Assembly (NCBI GenBank): GCA_950295325.1
Contig: OX485804.1
Location: 23,002,001-23,066,000 of the forward strand
Direction: 5' to 3'
Source of the DNA: Polytrichum commune
Lineage: Eukaryota; Streptophyta; Polytrichopsida; Polytrichales; Polytrichaceae
DNA length: 64,000 nt
The position numbers were made by a program, and so were the translations under genes. The stretch's first letter is position 1; every line of letters begins with the position of its first letter. Positions 48,673 to 59,600 of the stretch are shown here, piece by piece. The notes under the pieces are model-generated. The model worked only from the letters and a program-made list of their open reading frames with translations. It was not told the origin of the DNA and ran no database searches.

Positions 48673-50599
48673 ATGTCCTCCTCCTTCACAAAAAATTATC
48701 TCGACCAACCAAAACATGTTGTCCATCAACTAGAGTTTACTATTTGGTTTGACCTAGTGTTTCTGACCTACCTATGTATACGAAGAATTTAGGGTCGCAT
48801 GATTAAATATTTTTCTTTGTTTCGGTCAACACTCAATTGTTTTAATTGTTTCTTGCTTGTTGTGTGCAATTATTCCATTGCATCCTAAATAGGTGGTAGT
48901 TCAGTGGTCCCTAGTGTTGTGTCACTTCGGCTATTCAATAGACAATGGTCAAGATGGATCGTGTAATCGTCAAGTGTTTGTGGTCGAGTGTACTTGCCTA
49001 TTGGTTTTCCAAAATCCCTTTAAGGCAATGATTAAGGGTGAATCCCATTGATTATGGGACAATCCCGATGGCCAGCGAATGCGCTCCTCACCTCAGGTAA
49101 TGGGTTTTCCACTTTGACCATCGCCTATAGTTTCACATCCTGTGAATTTCTTCTTGATTACGGCCATAACCAGACCATTGATCAAATCTTGCTGACTATT
49201 TTCTTAAATAAGGGGGTAATGAATTTTCTACTTTCCCAAGATAATTGATTCAATCCAATTGTGGCTACGTAGCTTCATTTCAACAACCACAGGCTTCACA
49301 CCCTGATGCTTCAACACACAATAGTATGAATGAAAAATCCTCACTTAATTCAAAGGTTCTTCTTCTGAGAATCATGATTATTGTGTGAATAATGATAATG
49401 ATCTAATGGTGACCATTAGCTCAAGCCCTCTTGGGTTTCTCATCTTGGACCTCATTTGATCCCATATAGTCGTAATGCTAATTTCTCTTTGACTTGAAGG
49501 CTTCACACCTTACATGTGAAGATCAAACTAATGGCCAAATTCATTTCTCATGGCAATTTGTCCACATCCTCAAAAACTACTTTATCTCGTTCAATTAACA
49601 ACTTCAACGAGGATACGTTGAATCCGAGAGCTCTCATATACATTTTGCAGTTCTCTTGACAATGGCAAAGGACTATCTTTACTAACAACACTCTTATGTG
49701 ATATCAAACTTCCCTCTCTCATGACAAACTATGGTGTTGAACAAATGCCTATTACCAATTGTCTTTTCTCTCTTCTCAAGAAATCAATTTAGATATACCG
49801 ACAACTTCATAAGACCATTTGTCCACTCAAACATCGGTCCAAAATTTCATTTCGTCACTCCAAGGTCTCTCCCTCAATAAATTCCTTACTCAACGATGAG
49901 TCTTTATATGATTGCTCATGGTTGTGATGATGTCAAGGTTGCCCATTAGGCTTTTGATTTGTAGCCGGCGGATTCAAACCACACCATTGGGACATTTTCA
50001 TGGCTTTTGTTGATACAAAGAAACCGTTTGCGTGCTCTTCAAGATTGTTATTTGAGACACCTCCATATGAGGCAGTGCTGGATGGAAGAAAAAAACGCAT
50101 ATTCATTGCCAAAAACCCCTAATGAACTTATGTTTGCCAAAAAGTCACCCCTCACTATGCAGGTTCAACTGGAGAATTGTGCCAAAAACAATAAACGCAT
50201 ATTTGTATTAGCCTATTGATACGAGATTCATAAACACTTGGACAAGTGACAAATTGTTTGAATGGGATGAGAGTAGTTGGTGATGCATGACGGACATGCA
50301 CGAGTTTGGGGCGATTGGGTAGTAGGCACGGGTTTGTATTTGGCTACCCAACCTCTTTTTTTCCAACCCCCAAATACACAAGGGTGTCAGAACCCACATT
50401 TCAAGTACGTTTTTTGCAAGATTTCACCAAAAAAGTTTCCACTTTGCCAGTGCCGCAAGCTGAGACAATCATCAATGACCAATTCATGTGTGAGCTGTGC
50501 TGGGACAATTTTTTTTGCATAAAAAGGTAGGCATACGTGCGATGTTGCTGATGATGTTTCTCCAACCATCATTGGGAGGGAAGGACGAACAAACAAATT
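48673..50599. other. No gene supported
   Basis: Unique A+T-rich sequence with short frames. GTTTCGGTCAAC near 48819 may be an outlying unit of the preceding repeat. Confidence 0.4.
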
Positions 50600-51105
50600 G
50601 CAGATTGACCATATCAAATCTATATGGGGAGCATGATAATCGAAGGCCAACAAATTGTAGATTGAACATATCAAACCTATGTGGGGAGCATGATAATCGA
50701 AGGCCAACAGTTTACCAAATTGCAGGTTGAACATATCAAACCTATATGGGGAGCATGATAATCGAAGGCCAACAGCTTACCAAATTGCAGGTTGAACATA
50801 TCAAACCTATATGGGGAGCATGATAATCGAAGGCCAACAGCTTACCAAATTGCAGGTTGAACATATCAAACCTATATGGGGAGCATGATAATCGAAGGCC
50901 AACAATTTACCAAATTGCAGGTTGAACATATCAAACCTATATGGGGAGCATAATAATCAAAGGCCAACAGCTTAACAAATTGCAGGTTGAACATATCAAA
51001 CCTATATGGGGAGCATGATAATCAAAGGCCAACAGTTTAACAAATTGCATATTGAACATATCAAACCTATATGGGGAGCATGAATATCGAAGGCCAACAA
51101 TTTTG
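50600..51105. repeat. 65-bp tandem array, about eight units
   Basis: The word GGCCAAC recurs at about 50644, 50702, 50767, 50832, 50897, 50962, 51027 and 51092: one 58-bp step, then exact 65-bp steps. Each unit is TTGCAGGTTGAACATATCAA, ACCTATATGGGGAGCATG, ATAATCGAAGGCCAACAG and CTTACCAAA with few changes. There are no spacers, so it is a head-to-tail minisatellite. Frames through it are repeat artefacts. Confidence 0.9.
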
Positions 51106-52179
51106 AGGGCTTTGTTAGTGGACAATTTGGGGCTATGATTAGGGAGTACCGACAGTTAGTTACAGATGAACCGGTTGAGTTTGAGAAATAAGCGGTTGAA
51201 ATTCAAGACTGCAGGAAAATTACCCATCATTTTAGAGGAATCTATAGAATATACCTCAATTTAATAGAGGAAAACCGAAGGATCTCAACATGGAACCGGT
51301 TGGACTTGCAAACACTAGGATCTCAACCGATTAGTATGCCCAAAAATCTCCCCGATCACTGCTTTGGAGGCATTTTCCCTTGAGCTATGGATGCAGGTGT
51401 TACTTTGTTCTTTTCTTAATCAGACACTCACATTTGATTGGTACAATCTAACCTCATTAATGCGACACTCGTTTATATGACACCCTGAGCTCGATATATT
51501 ATGACACATTTTTGCGCAACCACACTTTTTGGTCCAAAACTCCCTCGTTTATACAACGACGTCACTCGATAATGCAACATTCTGAATCTTCGTTTTGTCA
51601 TATTGAAGAGGTAGTTAATGCAAAAATTCCTTTCATCTGTGTTATATACATCTAAAATATATCCATTTTCACTAGGGAATAACTTGGGAATTGCACTTAC
51701 CATTGAGGACTTAATGAGAATTAGGGTTACTAGTGCAAAATGGACATGGTTAGGGTTAGAGTGGCATCCTGCCTAGTATGTTGCTAAACGTCATGCATCA
51801 TTGTTGTGTAGTTTTTATTATTAGAGAACTCTTTATATTTTCGTGTTAATGAAATTATTAGTTTTCAAAAGTTAGTAGGGAATTTAGATAAGATGATAGT
51901 TGCTAACTTGGGTAGGCAACACTAGAGATCTTTGGACTCCTATTTCACGAGTTCTTGAAAATATTTGTATTTGTTTGGAGTTATGAGTTATTATTTCATA
52001 CCATCTATATTGCTTAAACTCATTGTATATATATATATTTTAAGGTCGTATTACTTATGTTTTCCTATTCCCTTGATAATACGACAATTTTACGCCATTT
52101 GTCATTTTAATGAGAAGACGACACCTCAATAATATGAACTTTTTTTTGTTTCCCAAACGTGCCATACTAAAGAGGGAGA
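51106..52179. other. No gene supported; possible decayed Tigger-like DNA
   Basis: ACCTCATTAATGCGACACTCG near 51450 and CCTTGATAATACGAC near 52070 in opposed positions resemble the CCTCxxTAATGCGAC ends of pogo-like elements. CAGT termini and TA duplications are not visible, so this is only suggestive. Confidence 0.3.
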
Positions 52180-52490
52180 ACAATATGCGGCTAGGTGAGG
52201 ATCAAAGAACAAACACCATTAGGCACATGCTCAAAAAAGGTTGGACTAAGTCTTCACATTGTCTCATGTATTCCACACTCAATAATGGACATTATTTTGA
52301 GAATCTACGAAAATGTTAAGGAAGCAACAAACATGTACTTTTGATAACTATAACTAAATCAGGGGAGGTTCAATTTTTGTTGATGCGTCACTGTAGATTT
52401 GCTAATGCAACACAAGTTTTGTTGTGTAAATCTACTTGGTAGAAGTTGGAGAACATGAAAAAAGGAATCAAAAAATAACATCCCACATAG
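52180..52490 (+). repeat. Dispersed repeat family R1, long copy
   Basis: Aligns with 18470-18790, ending in TTGTGTAAATCTACTTGGTAG and AAGTTGGAGAACATGAAAA. Confidence 0.65.
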
Positions 52491-53699
52491 TTACTTCTTC
52501 GTGACGTTGTTTCCGTTTGCCTCTCTCTAGGGTTTAGTATTTTGAACATCATTGGTTGCGTGTTCATGTCAAGTTCGTGGTCACTACACTCCTGATATTT
52601 TATCACATTTGCCTTGGGACCCATTATCAATGACCTGAACGTTACTTGATGGCCTACATTTTTTTAATCAGCTATTTTGGCACAATTTGCTTCACTGCTA
52701 TTCAAAACTGGAGCTGCCCCTAAACCCACCTTCTGAAAAGTTCCTCTCGAAACCACCACAGAACATGGCATTCAAGAGGAATGGGTACATTCCCCAGGAG
52801 TTAATAGGTCCTTTAGGAAGCTGAAAACTCACAAATTTCCAGAATCCCCATTACTCTGACCATGTTCTGTTTTCTAGAGTTGGCACTCTTGTTAGTCCTC
52901 TTATTCATAGTCACTAAACTTCCACAATTTCTTCTCGTTAAAGTTGTAATGTTTTTTCAGTTGCCATTGTTGCGATTTCAAGTTGCTCAAATTGTGAATT
53001 GTTCTCAGGTTATACCCAATAAGTGCTACACATGTTTACCAAGTAAAAAGAATTTGGAACGCATCAATTACAGAGTGACAACTTGTGAATTGCCAAATTG
53101 CCGCCATGATCATTTGAAGCTGCCGATAACAACTCTTTTTGACCATAATAAATAAGAGAATTTTGTTCACAGCCGCCTTTACCCCCTCTTCCCCCCCCCC
53201 CCCCCCAAAAGCCACAAGAACATAAAAATTGGTGCAGTAAGCAGGGCTTTTCAAAGCTACTGCACACACTGTCCCTGTAATTTAAAATACCCGGTGAAGT
53301 TCACCCCAAAAAATATTAAGAATAAATCCTCAGCTTAGTCCCAATTTTTCACAGGCAGATGCTGCAAACTCTGGAGCAAAGCGGGAGCGATGTGAATTCT
53401 ACATGCTTCCCTAGTTAGCAATACAACCCTTATGGGTTGGAAAGAATATTTGTTGAGTGAGGACAAGGCTTTCCAAGTTGTCCCCCTTCTACATTACCTA
53501 CTTAAATTCAATAAGCCAGTACCGTTGTCTTCGAGAAGAAGACATGGTTCTTGGAATGTCTTTGTATAGCATAAAGTATGGTCAGTTGAGCAAAACTAAC
53601 AATTTTCCAATGTAGGTAATCCCATTTTTCTAGTGGGGAAGGATGCCACAAGTTTCAAAAAATGGTCTGCAATTCGCACACCGTGTATATACCCCACAA
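52491..53699. other. DCL1 downstream region
   Basis: Presumed 3' UTR and intergenic DNA beyond the DCL1 stop. A C-run of about 16 lies at 53190-53206. No canonical AATAAA signal is seen on the minus strand close to the stop. No other gene was recognised. Confidence 0.4.
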
Positions 53700-56600
53700 T
53701 TACAACCGTTTCAAGTATGCCAGTAGTAAGACGGCAGCCGAGTCCTTTGCTTTCTTGACACTTGGCATTGGCTCTCCAACACAATCATCTGTCCACCCAT
53801 CTGTTGTGGTGTGCACCCGCACAGAGTATGTAAACCTCTTCGCGTGTGCTGGCCCGCCCTCCCCAACACATCTGTAAAAGCCAAAACTCAGTACAGTCAG
53901 CCTTCCATTGGCCAAATATATATATCTTGACAAGCCCTTGTTACATTATACATCTGCTTTAGTGTGGGCCACACCAAATATTATCAAACCCACATTCTTG
54001 CAATCACTTGTGGCAACCAGAGAAGGTGGCATAGGACATGGGACACTTCTTACTCCAGAACAAGTCATGGAGGCCACTAACATGGCACATCACTTTCAGT
54101 TCCACACTAAATTGAATATGCAGTATAGATGTCGTTGCCTAGATAGGGATCACAACAGAACCTTTACATGCCCTTGCAACATTATACATCTAGTTTAGTG
54201 TGGCCCACACTATTCATCATCCACCCACTTAAGTGATCTTGCAACTACTGGGTGGCTGTAGAAGGCGGCATGGGATACTTGTTGCTCCATGACAAACCAT
54301 GGAAGCCACTCTAATTAACAATGTACACCAAATTTTGATGCCACACTAAATCAAATCTATAGTGTGTACCATTGCCTAATTGGGGTATCATAATGAAGAT
54401 GAATAGAACTAACAACAAATTATGGCTATTGTGAGACTTGTTAATGAATTGGATAGTTATGGACAACCCACCAAAAAAACACTCATGCCCTCCAATCTAG
54501 CAGACAAGTAAACCAAGTACTTAAACCAAGTAATCACTGGAAGAGACAGGTGACTGACTTGTATTGCGGCATCGGCCACTGCCTCTTCAGGCAAAGGTCA
54601 TTAAGCGCTTGTCGAGTGAAAGGCACATTTCCGTTTTTGTTGGATTTTGTGGAATTTGCATCCCCATTCTCTTTCTCCATCACCTCCTCCTTTTCCTTCA
54701 AAATAACTAATGCATTGCGAGCTGCCAACTTCTGTGCCATCTTCTTCTGAGCATTTTGTGCAGATCCTATCTGCACCCCATCAACAAATACTTCCACAGT
54801 CGCAACGTTGCCTGCCCGCGTTGCCTTGTACTCAAGACCCTCTGCTTGCTGCTGACAACGCTCCTGCAATTCTCGAACAGGATGCATTGGCAGTGTCTCT
54901 GGTGTCACCATTGGTTGCAACAACGGCTTGAACACCTGTGCACCAGGTTGTAGAAGTGAGATTCAATATATTCACTAACTTAGAACGCAGAAACAAGCCC
55001 CAGCTGAGCAACAGCATCACAAGTAATCAATGTCCTGGAAACAAATTTACAACTATAGATGCCAAAGTCCATCCCTATATTAGACTCTTATCCTTTATTT
55101 CAAGGGTTTTCTTTGCTGGGTGTTGGTCCCTTATGGTATCCAATGAGTTCTTTTACATGAAAACAAATTAAAATTCTTTCCACTTGTGGTGCATGTTGGG
55201 AGGTAGTTGTTGTAGGTGTTCAAGGAGAAACCTATTTCGGTTATTGGGGCTCAAACTCATTTTAGCACCTCTTGGCATGCCGAAATGAGTTTGACCCACA
55301 ATGAACCGAAATAGAATGTTATTTGTTCATATCTCCACACTACCTCCGAGCATGCACCAAAAACTCACCGAACATGTAAGGTGTTGTCTGCAACACCTAC
55401 CAACTCCCAACCAGAAGTCCTGTTGAGTTGAAGGATAACTCTAAAACAATTACCAGTCCAATCAAAGTTGAATTTAAGATTCTTATATCCAGAAGAATGT
55501 CATTACATGATCATAGTTGCAAGAAAAAAATAGAAGGTTATCTTCCAGACTAACCTCCCAAACTTTCTCTGTATCCAGGAGAGTGTCCAAGAACAGTGCA
55601 CCTGCAATGGATTCCAGAATATCTCCCAGCACTTTTGGAGCCTTGAAGTCTCCAAGCCCAAAGGAGTTTACACCCGGCTTATCTAACTCTGTCTGAATGT
55701 CATTTACAAAATTGCGTATCTGCATGACATCATCAACATGCTCTAGATTGTTAGAAGCCACTCATGTTCCCTTTCTTGTAGCCAGAATACAACTTAGTCC
55801 TCTGAACTGTAAACAATTAATAGAGCTAAGATCACATTGCATACAAGGGTTACAATACCTGTGTATCCAATGCACTTGAACCATGCCGCAAGTGCAGGTG
55901 AAATTTATGCTTCACAGATATGCGTGCAAAATTCTCATTATTTACAGCAGCAGCCCGTAGATCCGTCAACCGACCTGGTGGTAAATCAGTGTAGCTGAAA
56001 AAAAGAAATCTTGTTATGAGGTGGTCGAGGACAGCATCTCCCACAAATTCCAGTCTTTGATAACAAGGCACTCCTGAAGATGGCCGTGACGCATGTGTAA
56101 TAGCTTCCACCAATAAGCTTCGTTCCCGGAATTTATGGCCAATGTGCTCCTCCAATGCAGTGAAGTCAATGCTCCGCAACACGGTTTCAGGAACTTGGCA
56201 TCCTGCTTGAGCCAACTCCCCTTCCTCAACCTCAAACTCCACGGGAATACCAATCCAATTCATCAAGTGTTTGGCAGCATCCTGGCCACCCTCTACATAA
56301 TATATTCCAATGAACGCTTCCACCACATCTGCTAAGGTTTTACTCGACAGTACCCGATACGCACTCGAATCGCCTTCAATCTCACCATCTTCCATATTCG
56401 TCAGGTCATCAAGAAGATCCTCCACAACAATTTCACCTTCTTCGCCTATGGTGCCCAATACTAAATCTTTGACATTAGCCAATTTTGTTTCCTTGTCAAT
56501 GTCATCACCATCTTTAGCATCTTCATCAAAGACAGGTGGAACACCTGGTGCCGCCCAGCGACATGGCGAGAAACGATCAGCTTGTATATAGCTTTGTAAG

Positions 56601-59600
56601 CCCTTCTCAAGTGCAAATTGATACAACACAGAGTTGCTAACAGTCTGCTGTCTCATACGCGTCAGCTGACCTTCATGCTTACTAGGAAACTTCAAAAATA
56701 AGCGACGACTGACAACCCACTTCAGATATGCATCACCCAAGAGCTCCGCCCGCTCGTAACTAAAGGTCTCTTGACAGGAGGCAGCAGTGAGAGCCTCTAG
56801 TACCTGCAAAGAAAATGCATACTTGTCAATAGTAGTGTTTGGAAGGGTGATGCATTCCCAAAATCAGTCAGGAGAGGATTCGCCCTTATTCACAAATACA
56901 TTCATGTAAACGTGAAACACTTGCAAATATGTTGACCTTATCCATTAGAGCACCCTCTTACTCCAACAAGTCAGACCTCCTAATGCTTGTGTGGAGAATT
57001 GCCAATATAACAAGGTAGAGCATGCTCAAACCATTACCCTACCCAATACTGACACTCTGAAATCTTGTGCAAAAAGTACATCTTGATTTTGAGAATGTCT
57101 TTTGAGAATGTTCACAACCCGAACATTAGGCTCCCATGATGGTTTTGGGTCATCTCCTAATAGAAATTTTAACCCTTGAAAGTTTTGCACATGAACTTCA
57201 AATATGGCATACTTTGGGGCGTTAGAATCCCCTTTCAATTGCTAACAAGAAACATTAAAAATATGTATAAATCTAGTTGTAAAATCTATACTCAACATTT
57301 ATAGTGACAATTCTAGCATTGTCTACCTTCAAAGTGAAAATACTTCATCAGCTTCTAAGTACCTATTTTGATTGGTTTTATATCTTAGTAATAGAGAGCA
57401 TATGTGCCCACCTTAGAAGCCGCGATTGGGTAATCAATCAGGTGTTTGAGTTGGATTGCCAATAGCATGCTCTCCACTCGCCTCATGACTGATGGTAAGC
57501 GTTGTGCACCTCGTACCAAAGGTCCTGGAAGAGGATGCACAAGGCAAAGCTCGGGTGGCAACATCACATAGTAAGTCTTATCCAATGCCTCTTGTGATGC
57601 AAGTGCACCACCTGCAACAAACAGTGCCCAGAATTGGAGTCACATGCCAACCCTTGCGCAATATCACTTTCCACAAAATGGAACATAACATCATCGACAA
57701 TCAACTCTCACCCTCAAAAGACCGGGGTGTGTTTATATGGAATAAGTGACAATTTCTAAAAACACTCAACAAGTATGAAATGATATTTTATTTGGCCTGT
57801 GAAATCGAATCAATATTTAGCACAACCTATTAAAAAGAGGAAGCAAAAATTAAGTCATATGTGACACCAATGGTAAGATATACATGAGATGTATTTGGGT
57901 CTAGGTCAATTACACAAGCTCAAATCTTCCTATAGTTCAATTTACAAGGGTGTTTGCTCCAATTGGAGTAACGCATATGATGATTGGGATGATTTTAGAT
58001 ATGGTCACTTTTGAAACCCTTAGCTAAAAATATCAAGAACTAAGCTTAAATCCCTAATGGGCCTGTCGGACCTACGGGTTGACTTTTGTTCTGCCACTTC
58101 CAAGTTCGATAGCTACCCTAATAGCAACCTCACACAATTCAGCTATGGTACATGCGAGAAATCTCCGAATATATAGGAGGGAGTTCTCTAATGAGAGTAG
58201 AAAACTGCAAGTACAGTGTAATATGAAAAGTGTAGTGAATCTGCAATCAGATCCAAAAAATAAGTGGGACTGAAAACTGTAAGCTATAACCAGCTACTTT
58301 GAGACATAAGCCTTGAGAAGTAGATCCAACAAAAACGATGAAACTTGTCGGGAATGATAACTTACCCTCAGAGGTCTCAAACCGTGGCGAGAGGAGATTC
58401 TTGCAGTGAGAAACCCCACGACCCCTCAAAAGAGGTTGTTTTTTGCAAACTAACTCCACACCATATCTGCACAAGTAGCAACAAAGACCAGCCACCCACC
58501 ATTATAAGAAATATATTTCACAATTAAAACATCAGCAAAGCAAATTCCTGAACTGCAACCACACAAAGACATCCAAGAGTTGTTGGCACAAAGTCATCCT
58601 GTAACTTAAGGATCAAAGAGCAAACTGTCTGGGATACCTCATGAATCAGGTTCTTTAGCGGATGAATCATTCTACAGTTGACATAGCAGCCAAAGTATGA
58701 AAAATGACTTCAAATTCCAACAATTGAACAATTATCTCCACCCAAACATAGATTAAGTACAATTGTCTCTAAAACATTGTCACCGAGGTCCTCAATCCTT
58801 CAGATCTTAGAACATGGAGACTTCAAACCCAAATATGGGCACACACAAACGCAGCACTATCAGAACCGAAAAAGGAAGTGACATTACAGGTTCAGGCCTT
58901 ACTTTTGCTTGTAATAATCTGCATAGGATGTATACTCCAGCGGACCGAGGTACCCATCCTTCTGAGGGAAAGAGCTGTCTGCTGTCATGTCAAGGCGTAC
59001 AGAATCGACATAGAACCTTTTTCCTGAATGAACTGCTGTAACTATCCTTCCCACCAAGCCGTCTTGCTCAACAAAACCTTCTGCCATCAGCAAAGTACCC
59101 TCTGGAGGCACTTCCTGAGCACACTCCTTCTCCACTATATCTTGGGATGAGAGAAGGCCTGTGGCTTTCACCACATCATATTGAGCAACCGCACCACGAA
59201 TTCCATATGTTGGGTGGGCTCGTTGACCAAACGCCAAGCCGCCACGTAGCTTTGAGTAACCATATTCTCTGCGATCTCCACCGAGAGCACGCTCATCTGT
59301 CCCTAAATATACATCAGGTCGTGCACGCTGCAGCGGATTGCTCCACACATCAGTTTCTATTGTTCGCTTCACCAATTCCCAATCTACCATCTCCCTGGCA
59401 TCCACTGACGCGTTATCCACCACAGGGACAAAGAGGTACGCCTTGATAGGGTCCCAAGGAGTAGTGGCCGGTTCAACGTCCACATCCAACACAATGCTCA
59501 TGAGTCTCACGTGGAAACTCTTGAGTGCCGACATCTGCAAATCAAAAGGGCCCCCATACGTCTTTGGTATATTAGCAAATGGGCAAACTTCTTCCCTCAA

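Noticed and set aside
50600-51105. CRISPR-like array
   Set aside because: Units are contiguous with no unique spacers, and the genome is eukaryotic; it is a minisatellite.
51440-52130. Complete Tigger-like element
   Set aside because: Opposed CCTCxxTAAT motifs are suggestive, but CAGT ends and TA duplications are missing.
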